From: Solilutibacter pythonis
GTDB lineage: Bacteria > Pseudomonadota > Gammaproteobacteria > Xanthomonadales > Xanthomonadaceae
Length of the DNA stretch: 64,000 nucleotides
NCBI RefSeq assembly: GCF_003697345.1
Contig: NZ_RFLY01000016.1
Span: 1 to 64,000 of the forward strand
Direction: 5' to 3'
The notes beneath the pieces were generated by a model. That model was given only the letters and a program-made list of their open reading frames with translations, was not told where the DNA came from and did not search any database. The position numbers were made by a program, and so were the translations under genes. Shown here in pieces: positions 31,101-41,897 of this stretch. How positions within the stretch are numbered: the first letter of the stretch is position 1; each line of letters begins with the position of its first letter.

Positions 31101-34100
31101 ATGAGTCACGCCCTCGCGGGCGTGGGAATTGAAACCGCTACCGCACCCGCGTGCCGCTCGCGCTCGAGTTGTCACGCCCTCGCGGGCGTGGGAATTGAAA
31201 CTCCAAGTCGTGGATGGTGTGGTCGGCGGGCAGCGTCACGCCCTCGCGGGCGTGGGAATTGAAACTTCATGCCTTGATCCTGACCAACGAGGCTGTCCAA
31301 GGTCACGCCCTCGCGGGCGTGGGAATTGAAACTTCTGCGACATGATCCACACCACCGATCAATTCCAGTCACGCCCTCGCGGGCGTGGGAATTGAAACGG
31401 GTCAAACTCGACCACGGACAGGCCGTTGCCGATGGTCACGCCCTCGCGGGCGTGGGAATTGAAACTTGACGTAAACACGTAATGAGGCAATTACGCTCGT
31501 CACGCCCTCGCGGGCGTGGGAATTGAAACGACTATGGCTATGCCCTGACGGTCCACAAGTCGCAAGTCACGCCCTCGCGGGCGTGGGAATTGAAACTTGT
31601 TTCCTCGTTGTGACCGGGATCGCCCCGGGGTAGTCACGCCCTCGCGGGCGTGGGAATTGAAACGGGTTCGGCAGCGCGCCCTTGAGCATCTTGCGAAGTC
31701 ACGCCCTCGCGGGCGTGGGAATTGAAACGCCCTGAAGGACATCAAGGAGCTGATCGCGGAGGTGGGTCACGCCCTCGCGGGCGTGGGAATTGAAACGTGT
31801 TCATGATCGGGACCTCAGTGGAAGGGCGAGTGTCACGCCCTCGCGGGCGTGGGAATTGAAACGCTGCCGGCGACATCGTGCTGGCGTCCGGCTTTGGTCA
31901 CGCCCTCGCGGGCGTGGGAATTGAAACAGCTCGTGCAGCTTGGCGGCGCAGGTCGACAGCTTGTCACGCCCTCGCGGGCGTGGGAATTGAAACACTTCTT
32001 CGGCGACGCAATGCGCTAAAGCCTTCGTCACGCCCTCGCGGGCGTGGGAATTGAAACCGTTAGCGATTTTTCCGCCGCGCTCAGATTGCTTGTCACGCCC
32101 TCGCGGGCGTGGGAATTGAAACTTGACGTAGCACATGCCGGCGAACCACTCGGGCGGTCACGCCCTCGCGGGCGTGGGAATTGAAACCTGCGTGGCTCAT
32201 CAAGTAAGGTCGTGTCCGGCAGTCACGCCCTCGCGGGCGTGGGAATTGAAACTGGCGCAGCAGGTCGCGCATGACGCCGACCTTGATCGTCACGCCCTCG
32301 CGGGCGTGGGAATTGAAACAGTTGAGCTGGTCATTTCGTCGCCAGTGAATTGCACGTCACGCCCTCGCGGGCGTGGGAATTGAAACCCACTACGGATGCG
32401 CTTGTAAGTTACGGGGATCATGGTCACGCCCTCGCGGGCGTGGGAATTGAAACGGCTTGAACGCGGTAGCGCCGGCATAGCTGCGCGGGTCACGCCCTCG
32501 CGGGCGTGGGAATTGAAACCTGCCGGGCCTCATACTCCGCGGCAAGCTCTGGGTGTCACGCCCTCGCGGGCGTGGGAATTGAAACTCGATCCTGTCAGGG
32601 ATGGGCGCGGCGTGGATGATGTCACGCCCTCGCGGGCGTGGGAATTGAAACACGATCACGGGCGCCAACACGGATTCGCCACTGAACGTCACGCCCTCGC
32701 GGGCGTGGGAATTGAAACATGATTGGTTAGGGCCAGCAGCAGGCCCGTATGCAGTCACGCCCTCGCGGGCGTGGGAATTGAAACGGTATAGCTCCACACA
32801 CCGTCGCGCCGGATAAGCGGTCACGCCCTCGCGGGCGTGGGAATTGAAACTTGCTATTATTAAGTCGTACCCAGCAACAACCACAGTCACGCCCTCGCGG
32901 GCGTGGGAATTGAAACGACAGTAAGCTACAGATAGCCTAGCATCCTCCCTAGTCACGCCCTCGCGGGCGTGGGAATTGAAACATGATTTCAGGGCATGTG
33001 TCCCTGTTTAACAGCCGTCACGCCCTCGCGGGCGTGGGAATTGAAACGACTGTGCTCATCCTGAGCCGTGTCTCTTTGACGGTCACGCCCTCGCGGGCGT
33101 GGGAATTGAAACCAGCCGGGCAGCAAGGAGCCACACGGAGCGGCAGCGTCACGCCCTCGCGGGCGTGGGAATTGAAACAGCGCCCCGATTACTACGATCA
33201 GCGCACAGACCAAGTCACGCCCTCGCGGGCGTGGGAATTGAAACCTGCGCTGTCCAAGTATCACAGGTTGTTGCCGCGTCACGCCCTCGCGGGCGTGGGA
33301 ATTGAAACAGTGTCTGCGGTCAGTGTTGCGCCTGCGGCTTGAGTCACGCCCTCGCGGGCGTGGGAATTGAAACGACCGTGCGAACCACGGCCTGGCCGGC
33401 TCGGAAACGTCACGCCCTCGCGGGCGTGGGAATTGAAACGCGCCAGTTGTGCGGACGCTTGGCGCGCTGCTGCGCGTCACGCCCTCGCGGGCGTGGGAAT
33501 TGAAACGCCAGTCGCCTTGCCGACTTCATCGCGCATCTGGAGTCACGCCCTCGCGGGCGTGGGAATTGAAACGTGCTGTTCCACCGCGACCGCGATCAAC
33601 TCGCCGCGTCACGCCCTCGCGGGCGTGGGAATTGAAACGTCTTGGGTGGTCTGCTTCGCCAGCTTGAAGTTGGTCACGCCCTCGCGGGCGTGGGAATTGA
33701 AACCCTTACAGGCAGTTGACAGCGGAGACGATCATCGTCACGCCCTCGCGGGCGTGGGAATTGAAACAAGTCCCGGCCCAGGTGGACGAAGGGGACGTTG
33801 GCGTCACGCCCTCGCGGGCGTGGGAATTGAAACCCTGCAAGCTGGTGAAACCGATACATCAATCGGCGTCACGCCCTCGCGGGCGTGGGAATTGAAACAT
33901 CGTGGCTCCGAAGAAAAGGGCCACCGCCGACGTCACGCCCTCGCGGGCGTGGGAATTGAAACATGCCCAAGAACGCCGCTCACGGCATGATCGAGCGTCA
34001 CGCCCTCGCGGGCGTGGGAATTGAAACATGGACGATCTCGAGGTCTTTGATCCGTTGATCGAGTCACGCCCTCGCGGGCGTGGGAATTGAAACCTGCTGT

Positions 34101-37100
34101 TTGGCTCCGCTCGGCAGTACCTCAGCGAGGTCACGCCCTCGCGGGCGTGGGAATTGAAACGATATCGGCGTCGGAGTACCGTGCGAGGGTGCAGTCACGC
34201 CCTCGCGGGCGTGGGAATTGAAACGTTGAATGCTGTTTCTCGGCGCTCAAGATCAGCGCGTCACGCCCTCGCGGGCGTGGGAATTGAAACCGTGGCACTT
34301 GCCAGCAGATCAGCAGCCGTCTCTGGTCACGCCCTCGCGGGCGTGGGAATTGAAACCCAGACCCCGCGTGCGATGCCAGGAGGCAGTGCCGTCACGCCCT
34401 CGCGGGCGTGGGAATTGAAACACGAAAAGGGCAAAGAGCAAGGCGACACGGATAGCGTCACGCCCTCGCGGGCGTGGGAATTGAAACCCTGTTCTTTGGA
34501 TTTCTCGGAGCCTGTTGCGGCGTCACGCCCTCGCGGGCGTGGGAATTGAAACGTTCGAGTCCGGCGCTGCCCTCACTCCTGCTATGGTCACGCTCTCGCG
34601 GGCGTGGGAATTGAAACGTCAAGAACATGCAGCCCACGCTGGAGGTGAAGGGGGTCACGCCCTCGCGGGCGTGGGAATTGAAACCTTTGTGCCGGTATGC
34701 CAACCCGCACCGTCCGCCCGTCACGCCCTCGCGGGCGTGGGAATTGAAACGACCTACGCGTGCTGAGCGATGCCAGCGCACTGGTCACGCCCTCGCGGGC
34801 GTGGGAATTGAAACACAGCGCGTCCTACACCAGATGGCACTTATTTACGAGTCACGCCCTCGCGGGCGTGGGAATTGAAACCCGGAAGGCCTCCGGGAAT
34901 CCCCGGAGGCCCCCGGTCACGCCCTCGCGGGCGTGGGAATTGAAACCGGGTCAACGTTCATCTTTGATTCGTCCATTAGCTGTCACGCCCTCGCGGGCGT
35001 GGGAATTGAAACAACCAGATCAGCACCAGCAAAATTACAACGGCCCAGTCACGCCCTCGCGGGCGTGGGAATTGAAACGCGTCATGATGTTAGAGGCAAC
35101 GTTGCGCCAGCTGTCACGCCCTCGCGGGCGTGGGAATTGAAACTGTGACAGTCAAGCCCCGCCGAAAGGCGGGGTCTCGTCACGCCCTCGCGGGCGTGGG
35201 AATTAAAACTTCATGACCGCATAAGCCAAGAGCGGGCCAACCATCGTCACGCCCTCGCGGGCGTGGGAATTGAAACATGCAGGGATGGCCGGGCACGGCC
35301 ATCTGGTGGAGTCACGCCCTCGCGGGCGTGGGAATTGAAACTATAAGCGCGTCCATCAAGCTGTGCGTTATAGAGTGTCACGCCCTCGCGGGCGTGGGAA
35401 TTGAAACCAGGCGCCCACGTGAAGCGGCGAGGCGCGATGCGGGTCACGCCCTCGCGGGCATGGGAATTGAAACGCGCTGATCCAGACGAGGACGGCAATT
35501 GCCGAGGTCACGCCCTCGCGGGCGTGGGAATTGAAACCGCAGCGGCGTGGCAGTACTACATCCGCACCTGGTCACGCCCTCGCGGGCGTGGGAATTGAAA
35601 CTGTGACAGTCAAGCCCCGCCGAAAGGCGGGGTCGTCACGCCCTCGCGGGCGTGGGAATTGAAACGCCAGTGATGATAGTGATGGGGTGCATGGCAGGGG
35701 GTCACGCCCTCGCGGGCGTGGGAATTGAAACGCTTCCACGGTACGCCGCCGATTGATGTGGAGAGTCACGCCCTCGCGGGCGTGGGAATTGAAACATCTA
35801 CCGGATTGCAGATGCCGTTGTGTGGCTGATGTCACGCCCTCGCGGGCGTGGGAATTGAAACATCTACCGGATTGCAGATGCCGTTGTGTGGCTGATGTCA
35901 CGCCCTCGCGGGCGTGGGAATTGAAACAGCCAGGCCAAGGGCGGGCAGCCACGCTCCCGCGTCACGCCCTCGCGGGCGTGGGAATTGAAACATCGAGCCC
36001 CCACGCGCACGTATTCCTGGACAGCCTGTCACGCCCTCGCGGGCGTGGGAATTGAAACGCGCAGCAGGCGCTCGGCGTCGCGCATCTGCGCGTGTCACGT
36101 CACGCCCTCGCGGGCGTGGGAATTGAAACGAATGATAAAAAGCACGCACGAGCGGTCTCCACAGGTCACGCCCTCGCGGGCGTGGGAATTGAAACGCCGA
36201 TGTGCTGGCATGGCGACTGGCGGTGGAATGTCACGCCCTCGCGGGCGTGGGAATTGAAACTGGTACATGATGTCCCCTAATCAGATTGCGAGCGTGTCAC
36301 GCCCTCGCGGGCGTGGGAATTGAAACCCTGTACCTGTGGGCATCAGCACAAGCGGGTGGGGTCACGCCCTCGCGGGCGTGGGAATTGAAACTCTGTGCCA
36401 CTGCACCGCGTCCAGCTATCATCAGCGGTCACGCCCTCGCGGGCGTGGGAATTGAAACAGGATGCGCCGCATGGTCTTGCCGCCGAACGCCTTGGTCACG
36501 CCCTCGCGGGCGTGGGAATTGAAACGGGAAGATTCGCCCGATTGACGACGAGGCCCGCGTCACGCCCTCGCGGGCGTGGGAATTGAAACTTGATCCAGCG
36601 TCTTGGCCGCTACGTGTGCCAGCAGTCACGCCCTCGCGGGCGTGGGAATTGAAACTGGCGAGCTATTAAGGGGGTGGGGGATATCACTAGTCACGCCCTC
36701 GCGGGCGTGGGAATTGAAACTCCTCCGGCTCCGCAATTTTAAGATATTTCCACGTCACGCCCTTGCGGGCGTGAAAATTGAAACGCCGACTGGCGCTTGC
36801 CGGAGGTTGAGGAACTGATCATGCCCTTGGGGCGGGGAACGGGACGTGCTCCGTGATTCCCGGCCTTGCCCTTGGGGCGCGCCCTTGCGGGGGTGGAAAT
36901 TGAAACCTCGAAAGGTCGCTGGCTTCGCTGCTGCACCTGGGACGCGCCCTCGCGGGCTTGGGATTGAAGCCACGGGCGAGCACCGGGAAGATTACGGATG
37001 CAATGGTCACGCCCTCGCGGGCGCGGGAATTGAAACAATCGTGGGCATCGTGAAGAAGCTCGCTTTATCGAAAGTGTCGCGCCCGCATGGGCGCGGGAAT

Positions 37101-37106
37101 TGAAAC
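28146..37106 (+). CRISPR. Type I-C CRISPR array, about 137 repeat units
   Basis: The 31-nt repeat begins GTCACGCCCTCGCGGGCGTG and ends GGAATTGAAAC; CACGCCC/GGGCGTG form the hairpin. I counted 131 repeats from 28146 to 36690 that are identical or differ by one base (variants at 34587, 35179 and 35443), then decayed copies at 36754, about 36816, 36876, 36940, 37006 and 37076. Decay at the far end shows that the leader is at 28145. Spacers are 33-37 nt except spacer 5 (28438-28476, 39 nt) and spacer 121 (36059-36098, 40 nt). Duplicate spacers exist. All long open frames in this region, on both strands, are artefacts of the repeats. Confidence 0.99.
28438..28476 (+). other. I-C spacer 5, self-matching and five bases too long
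   Basis: 39 nt made of CGTCG followed by 34 nt identical to 20011-20044 in the DnaB-like pseudogene of this window. Spacer 6 (28508-28540) also begins CGTCG. See findings for the slipped-integration reading. Confidence 0.95.
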
Positions 37107-37285
37107 TCGCCACGCCGGGCGTGCGATGTACTTGTCAGTGGGCGCGTACCCGCCCGCAAGGGCGTGACTCGATGGCATCCAGCATCGGCCAGGGATTCAC
37201 GGTTGTCGGGGAAGCGATCGGGTCAATCTCGTGAAAGAGGCCGGCGCGGTAGCGGTTGGGCCGCGCTACCGCCTGGCGGGGCGGT
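37107..37285. other. Distal flank of the I-C array, with a possible inverted repeat fragment
   Basis: 179 bases between the last decayed repeat and the SPOR gene stop. Bases 37151-37168, read on the minus strand, give GTCACGCCCTTGCGGGCG, the first 18 bases of the repeat with one change. This is an inverted fragment of a repeat, or a decayed forward copy, since the repeat centre is palindromic. Nothing else was recognised. Confidence 0.5.
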
Positions 37286-38137
37286 TTATTTGGATTTGAT
37301 CGCCACCGCCGACAGGCCGCCGTTGGCGAGTTTCTGTTTGGCGTCGGCCAGCTCGGTGGCGCTGGCGTAGGGGCCCATGCGCACGCGGAAGACGGTCTTG
37401 CCGCCGATGTCGGCCGATTCCACCCGTGCGTTGAGGCCGAGCAGGGCGATTCTGGCCTTGGTCGCTTCCGCATCGCCATTGGCCTGGAAGGCGCCGGCTT
37501 GCAGGATGTACGGGGTGGCGTTGGCCGGCCTGGCGGCGGTTTCGGCGCGCGCGGCCTGGGAGGCGGGCGGCGCGGGTGGCGGTGCGACCGGCGGGTTGTT
37601 GCCAGCCGGGGCCGGCTGCGCGCCGCTCTCGTTGATCGGCCGCGGCAGCGCCTGGCCACTCGCGGCGGCGACCGCGCGCGCATGGGCATCGACGGCCTGG
37701 TTGGCGGCATCCTGGTTGGCCGCTTTCGCCGCGGCATCGGCGGCGGCCTGGCGGCGGGCCTCTTCCTTCTGTATGGCGGCGAGCTGGGCATCGGTCATCG
37801 CCACTTCCTCGCCGGGCAGTACTTCGTAGAAATCAAAGCCGGTGGGCTTTTCGGTCGTGGTCTTGGCCGGTGGCGGCGGCGTCCGCGCGGCGGTAGCCGG
37901 GTCGAAGGCGCCATCGGGTTCGTGGTTGCCTTTGGGCTGTGCGTCCGGGTTGGGTTGCGGCCCGCCGATGCGGAAGAAGCCGCCTTCGCCCTTCTGGCCG
38001 TCACCGATGAACTTTGGCGCCGCCAATACCGCCACCAGCGCGATCAGCACGCCGATCACCAGCCAGGCCCAACCCGGCAGCCCGCTGTTTCCGCCGCCGC
38101 TGCGGCGGGCCTGGGATTTTCCGCGTCGTGCGGCCAT
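37286..38137 (-). CDS. SPOR-domain membrane protein (FtsN-like)
   Basis: The protein is 283 aa. A basic N-terminus (MAARRGKSQARRSG) precedes one transmembrane helix (about residues 24-42, WAWLVIGVLIALVAVLAAP). A long Pro/Ala/Gln linker leads to a C-terminal SPOR domain (about 208-283, TPYILQAGAFQANGDAEATK onward) that binds denuded septal peptidoglycan. This is the architecture of division protein FtsN. The ATG at 38137 was chosen because AAGGAG lies upstream; an in-frame start at 38176 precedes it. It is cotranscribed behind argS, as is common for ftsN-like genes in this lineage. Confidence 0.85.
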   Translation of the reverse strand: MAARRGKSQARRSGGGNSGLPGWAWLVIGVLIALVAVLAAPKFIGDGQKGEGGFFRIGGPQPNPDAQPKGNHEPDGAFDPATAARTPPPPAKTTTEKPTGFDFYEVLPGEEVAMTDAQLAAIQKEEARRQAAADAAAKAANQDAANQAVDAHARAVAAASGQALPRPINESGAQPAPAGNNPPVAPPPAPPASQAARAETAARPANATPYILQAGAFQANGDAEATKARIALLGLNARVESADIGGKTVFRVRMGPYASATELADAKQKLANGGLSAVAIKSK

Positions 38138-38150
38138 TCGTTCCTGCTCC

Positions 38151-39839
38151 TTACATTTTTTCCGGTGCCGAGACACCGAGCAAATCCATCCCGTTCTTCA
38201 GCACCTGCGCGGTGGCGGTGCAGAGGGCGAGCCGGGCGTCGCGCTCGTCGCGGTCTTCCACCAGCACCGGCTGCGCGTGATAGGCGGTATGGAAGGCGGT
38301 GGCGAGCTCGCGCAGATACTGCGCGATCGCGTGTGGCTCCAGCGTGACTGCGGCGGTTTCGACCACCTCGGGGTAGCGCGAAAGCTCGATCATCAATGCC
38401 TGGCTGGTGCCGTCGCCGAGTCCGTCGAGGTGGGCGAGGCCGTTGTCGATGTCGATGTCGTGGCCCTTTTCCGCCGCCTGCCGCAACAGGCTGTGAACGC
38501 GGGCGTGGGCGTACTGCACGTAGTAGACGGGGTTGTCGTTCGACTGCGAGCGGGCCAGGTCGATGTCGAAGGTGAGCTGGGAATCGGGCTTGCGCGCGAT
38601 GAGGAACCAACGCGTCGCGTCCTTGCCGGCCTCTTCGATCAGGTCGCGCAGCGTGACGTAGCTACCGGCGCGTTTGCTGAGCTTCACTTCCTCGCCGCCG
38701 CGCATCACGGTGACCATCTGGTGCAGTACGTAATCCGGGTAGCCTTGGGGAATGCCGGCGTCGAGCGCCTGGAGGCCCGCGCGCACCCGCGCCAGCGAGC
38801 CGTGGTGGTCGGCGCCCAGTTCGGTGATGGCGCGCCGCCAGCCGCGCTGCCATTTGTTGCGGTGATAGGCCACGTCTGGCACGAAATAGGTGTAGCTGCC
38901 ATCGGACTTGCGCATCACCCGGTCTTTGTCGTCGCCGAAATCGGTGGTGCGCAACCATAGCGCGCCGCCTTCCTCGTAGGCATGGCCGTGCTTGAGCAGC
39001 TCGGCCACGGTCTCTTCCACCTTGCCGTCGGCATACAGCGAGGATTCGAGGAAATAGTTGTCGAAGGCGACGGCGTAGGCAGCGAGGTCGGCATTCTGTT
39101 CGCGGCGCAGCCAGGCCACGGAGAACTGGCGGATGGCGTCGAGGTCGTCCTTGTCGCCTGAGGAGGTGATGGTCTGGCCTTCGACCTCGACGAGGTCGCC
39201 GCGCATGTACGCGTCGGCGACGTCGGCGATGTAGTCGCCGTTGTAGGCGTCGGCCGGCCAGCCGGCGTCGCCGGGCTTCAGGCCGTCGGCGCGCGCCTTG
39301 ACCGATTTCGTCAGGTTCTCGATCTGCATGCCGGCGTCGTTGTAGTAGAACTCGCGGATCACGCGCCAGCCGTTGGCCGCCAGCACGCGGGCGATGGAGT
39401 CGCCGATCGCGGCGGCGCGGCCGTGACCGACGTGCAGCGGGCCGGTGGGGTTGGCGGAGACGTATTCCACGCCGACGGTCTGGCCGGCGCCGCTGTCGTT
39501 GCGGCCGAAGGCGTCGCCCCCGGCATGCACCGCGCGCACCACGCTCTGCCACGCGGCGGTGGCGAGGTGGAAGTTGATGAAGCCCGGCCCGGCGATCTCG
39601 GTGCGGGCGATGGCGGCGTCGCGCGGCAGGGCATCCACCAGCGCCTGGGCCAGCGCGCGCGGGTTGCCGCGCGCGGCCTTCGCCAGCAGCATCGCGGCGT
39701 TGGTGGAGAAATCGCCGTGGCTGGCTTCGCGCGGGCGCTCGATGACGAAATCGGGTGTGGGGGTATCGGCGGGTAGGGTGCCGGTGGCGCGAAGGGCGGC
39801 GATGCCCTGTTCGACCAGGGACTTGAGCTGGGCTTTCAC
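38151..39839 (-). CDS. argS: Arginyl-tRNA synthetase
   Basis: Class I synthetase that charges tRNA-Arg; 562 aa. The HIGH motif is present as [13 protein letters not shown] near residue 135, preceded by [10 protein letters not shown]. The N-terminal tRNA-recognition domain and the C-terminal anticodon-binding all-helical domain (ending [10 protein letters not shown]) are complete. A KMSKS-like site appears as [14 protein letters not shown]. It is followed on the same strand by the SPOR gene, 13 bases away. Confidence 0.97.
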   Translation of the reverse strand: MKAQLKSLVEQGIAALRATGTLPADTPTPDFVIERPREASHGDFSTNAAMLLAKAARGNPRALAQALVDALPRDAAIARTEIAGPGFINFHLATAAWQSVVRAVHAGGDAFGRNDSGAGQTVGVEYVSANPTGPLHVGHGRAAAIGDSIARVLAANGWRVIREFYYNDAGMQIENLTKSVKARADGLKPGDAGWPADAYNGDYIADVADAYMRGDLVEVEGQTITSSGDKDDLDAIRQFSVAWLRREQNADLAAYAVAFDNYFLESSLYADGKVEETVAELLKHGHAYEEGGALWLRTTDFGDDKDRVMRKSDGSYTYFVPDVAYHRNKWQRGWRRAITELGADHHGSLARVRAGLQALDAGIPQGYPDYVLHQMVTVMRGGEEVKLSKRAGSYVTLRDLIEEAGKDATRWFLIARKPDSQLTFDIDLARSQSNDNPVYYVQYAHARVHSLLRQAAEKGHDIDIDNGLAHLDGLGDGTSQALMIELSRYPEVVETAAVTLEPHAIAQYLRELATAFHTAYHAQPVLVEDRDERDARLALCTATAQVLKNGMDLLGVSAPEKM

Positions 39840-39899
39840 TGGGATGCGGCGTGGGGTGTTGCGGCCGCATAGTCTACGGCAGTGTGGCGCATCCGGCTT

Positions 39900-40574
39900 T
39901 CAAACCCAGCCGCGGGCGGCCATCGATACCGGTGGGCCGTCGGCGACGACGAAGTGGTCGAGCAGGCGTACGTCCACCAGCCGCAGCGCGTGTTTCAGTT
40001 GCCGGGTCACGGCGAAGTCCGCCTGGCTGGGGTTGGGGTCGCCGCTGGGGTGGTTGTGGCCGACGATCACCGCCGCCGCGTTGTGCGCCAGCGCGCGCCG
40101 CACCACCTCGCGCGGGTGCACCTCGGCGCCGTCGATGGTGCCGGTGAATAGTTCCTCGAAGGCCAGCGCGCGATGGCGGTTGTCGAGAAACAGCGCGGCG
40201 AAGATTTCGTGGGTGCGGCTGCGCAGGCGCTGGCCGAAGTAGCGGCCGGCGGCCTCGGGCTCGGTCAGCGCGTCGCCGCGTTCCAGCCCGGCGGCCATGA
40301 AGCGCCCGCACAGTTCCAGTGCGGCCGACAGCAGGCAGGCGCGCGCCGGGCCGACGCCGCGCAGCGCCGCCAGTTCGCCGGGCGGGCGCTCCAGCAGGCG
40401 GCGCAGCGACCCGGTTTCGGTCAGCAGGCCGCGCGCGGTGCTGACCGCGTCCTGGCCGCGCAGGCCGGAGCCGAGGAACAGGGCCAGCAATTCGGCGTCC
40501 GACAGGCTGGCCGCGCCCTTCCGGAGCAGTTTTTCCCTGGGGCGTTCGTTTTCGGGCCAGTGGCGGATAGGCAT
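39900..40574 (-). CDS. radC: RadC-family JAMM/MPN+ protein
   Basis: The protein is 224 aa. An N-terminal helix-hairpin-helix region ([19 protein letters not shown]) is followed by the MPN+/JAMM domain with the zinc-site motif [15 protein letters not shown]. The family is named after a DNA-repair phenotype now in doubt, and its biochemical role is unsettled. The ATG at 40574 was chosen because homologues begin near [17 protein letters not shown]; a longer in-frame start at 40631 adds poorly conserved residues. It is divergent from coaC. Confidence 0.9.
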   Translation of the reverse strand: MPIRHWPENERPREKLLRKGAASLSDAELLALFLGSGLRGQDAVSTARGLLTETGSLRRLLERPPGELAALRGVGPARACLLSAALELCGRFMAAGLERGDALTEPEAAGRYFGQRLRSRTHEIFAALFLDNRHRALAFEELFTGTIDGAEVHPREVVRRALAHNAAAVIVGHNHPSGDPNPSQADFAVTRQLKHALRLVDVRLLDHFVVADGPPVSMAARGWV

Positions 40575-40692
40575 GAGGCGGCAATGCGTGGGCGTGCGGT
40601 CAGCTTGCGCCGGGTGGGTGTCGTTCGGCATCGGGCGAATACCGGGTTCGGGTAAGCTGGGCGTTTGTTGGCATGTAGGAAATTCCCGGCCC

Positions 40693-41250
40693 GTGACCGT
40701 CGCGACCCCCCTCGGAGGAAAACGCGTCCTGCTGTGCGTGACCGGCGGGGTGGCCGCCTACAAGGCGGCGGAGTTGGCGCGCCTGCTCGGCAAGGCCGGG
40801 GTGGCGGTGCGGGTGGCGATGACCGAGGGCGCGAGGCATTTCGTCGGCGCGACCACCTTCCAGGCGTTGACCGGCAACCCGGTGCGCGAAAGCCTGTGGG
40901 ATGCCGCCGCCGAGGCCGCGATGGGGCATATCGAACTGGCGCGCTGGCCGGATGCCATCGTCATCGCGCCCGCTACCGCCCACACCCTGGCGAAGCTGGC
41001 GCATGGCCTGGCCGACGATCTGGTATCCACGCTCTGCCTCGCCACCGCCGCGCCGATGCTCGTCGCGCCGGCGATGAATCACCGCATGTGGTTGCATCCG
41101 GCGACGCAGTCGAACGTGGAGACGCTAAAGGCACGCGGTGTCTGGCTGGTTGGCCCGGGCGTCGGCGCGCAGGCCTGTGGCGAGACCGGGCCGGGGCGGA
41201 TGAGCGAGCCGGAGGAGATCGTCGCCGCGCTGGCGGAGCGGCTGACATGA
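40693..41250 (+). CDS. coaC: Phosphopantothenoylcysteine decarboxylase (CoaC part of CoaBC)
   Basis: Flavoprotein that decarboxylates 4'-phosphopantothenoylcysteine in coenzyme A synthesis; 185 aa. It has the [20 protein letters not shown] nucleotide-binding start, the [19 protein letters not shown] block with the catalytic His, the PAMNHRMW motif and the [10 protein letters not shown] loop with the catalytic Cys. Most proteobacteria fuse it to CoaB. Here it ends in TGA at 41248-41250, overlapping the ATG of coaB in another frame. The GTG at 40693 with AGGAAA upstream is the best start. Confidence 0.9.
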   Translation: MTVATPLGGKRVLLCVTGGVAAYKAAELARLLGKAGVAVRVAMTEGARHFVGATTFQALTGNPVRESLWDAAAEAAMGHIELARWPDAIVIAPATAHTLAKLAHGLADDLVSTLCLATAAPMLVAPAMNHRMWLHPATQSNVETLKARGVWLVGPGVGAQACGETGPGRMSEPEEIVAALAERLT

Positions 41251-41894
41251 GCCTGGCCGGTCGGCGGGTCGTGGTCAGTGCCGGGCCGACCTGCGAGGAC
41301 ATCGACCCGGCGCGTTTCCTCGGCAATCGCTCCAGCGGCAAGATGGGGTTCGCGATTGCCGCCGAAGCCGCGCGCCGTGGCGCCGGGGTCGTGCTGGTGG
41401 CAGGGCCGGTGCAACTGGCCACGCCGGGGGATGTCGAGCGCATCGACGTGCGCAGTGCCGCCGACATGCACGCCGCGGTGATGGCGGCGCTGCCGGCGGA
41501 TGTCTACATCGGCGCCGCGGCGGTGGCCGATTTCACTCCCAGGGCGTTTTCCGCCTCGAAGCTCAAGAAGACGCCCGGATGCGACACCCTGACCCTGACG
41601 CTGGTGCGCACCCGGGACATCCTGGCCGAGGTTGCCGCGCATCCCTTGCGCCCCCGGCTGGTGGTGGGGTTCGCCGCCGAGACCGACGACCTGGCGCGTT
41701 ACGCGCGCGGCAAGTTGGAGGCCAAACGCGTGGACATGATCTGCGCCAACCGGGTCGGCGTCGCCGGTAGTGGTTTCGAAGCCGACGACAATACCCTTTC
41801 CCTCTATTGGCGCGATGGCGAAGCGCGTCTTGGCCCGGCGCCGAAGACCGCGCTCGCCGCCACCCTCATCGATCTCATCACCTCACGACTCTGA
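41247..41894 (+). CDS. coaB: Phosphopantothenate-cysteine ligase (CoaB part of CoaBC)
   Basis: CTP-dependent ligase that precedes CoaC in coenzyme A synthesis; 215 aa. It starts [20 protein letters not shown] and contains RFLGNRSSGKMGFAIA, the AAVADFTPR motif, SKLKKTPG and VGFAAETDDL. The first eight bases past the coaC stop already encode CoaB, and the genes overlap by ATGA. Two readings are possible: a natural two-gene arrangement with coupled translation, or a one-base frameshift in a fused gene. Both domains look complete. dut starts three bases after the stop. Confidence 0.9.
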   Translation: MSLAGRRVVVSAGPTCEDIDPARFLGNRSSGKMGFAIAAEAARRGAGVVLVAGPVQLATPGDVERIDVRSAADMHAAVMAALPADVYIGAAAVADFTPRAFSASKLKKTPGCDTLTLTLVRTRDILAEVAAHPLRPRLVVGFAAETDDLARYARGKLEAKRVDMICANRVGVAGSGFEADDNTLSLYWRDGEARLGPAPKTALAATLIDLITSRL

Positions 41895-41897
41895 TCC

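Noticed and set aside
28450..37113. Dozens of open frames with HALAGVGIET, VTPSRAWELK or FQFPRPRGRD units
   Set aside because: These are the I-C repeat read in different frames on both strands, interrupted by spacers of variable length.
40665..41246. The plus-strand frame upstream of coaB, read as an N-terminal extension
   Set aside because: It is Arg-rich shadow sequence in the coaC region; the CoaC protein is encoded in the other frame with all its motifs.
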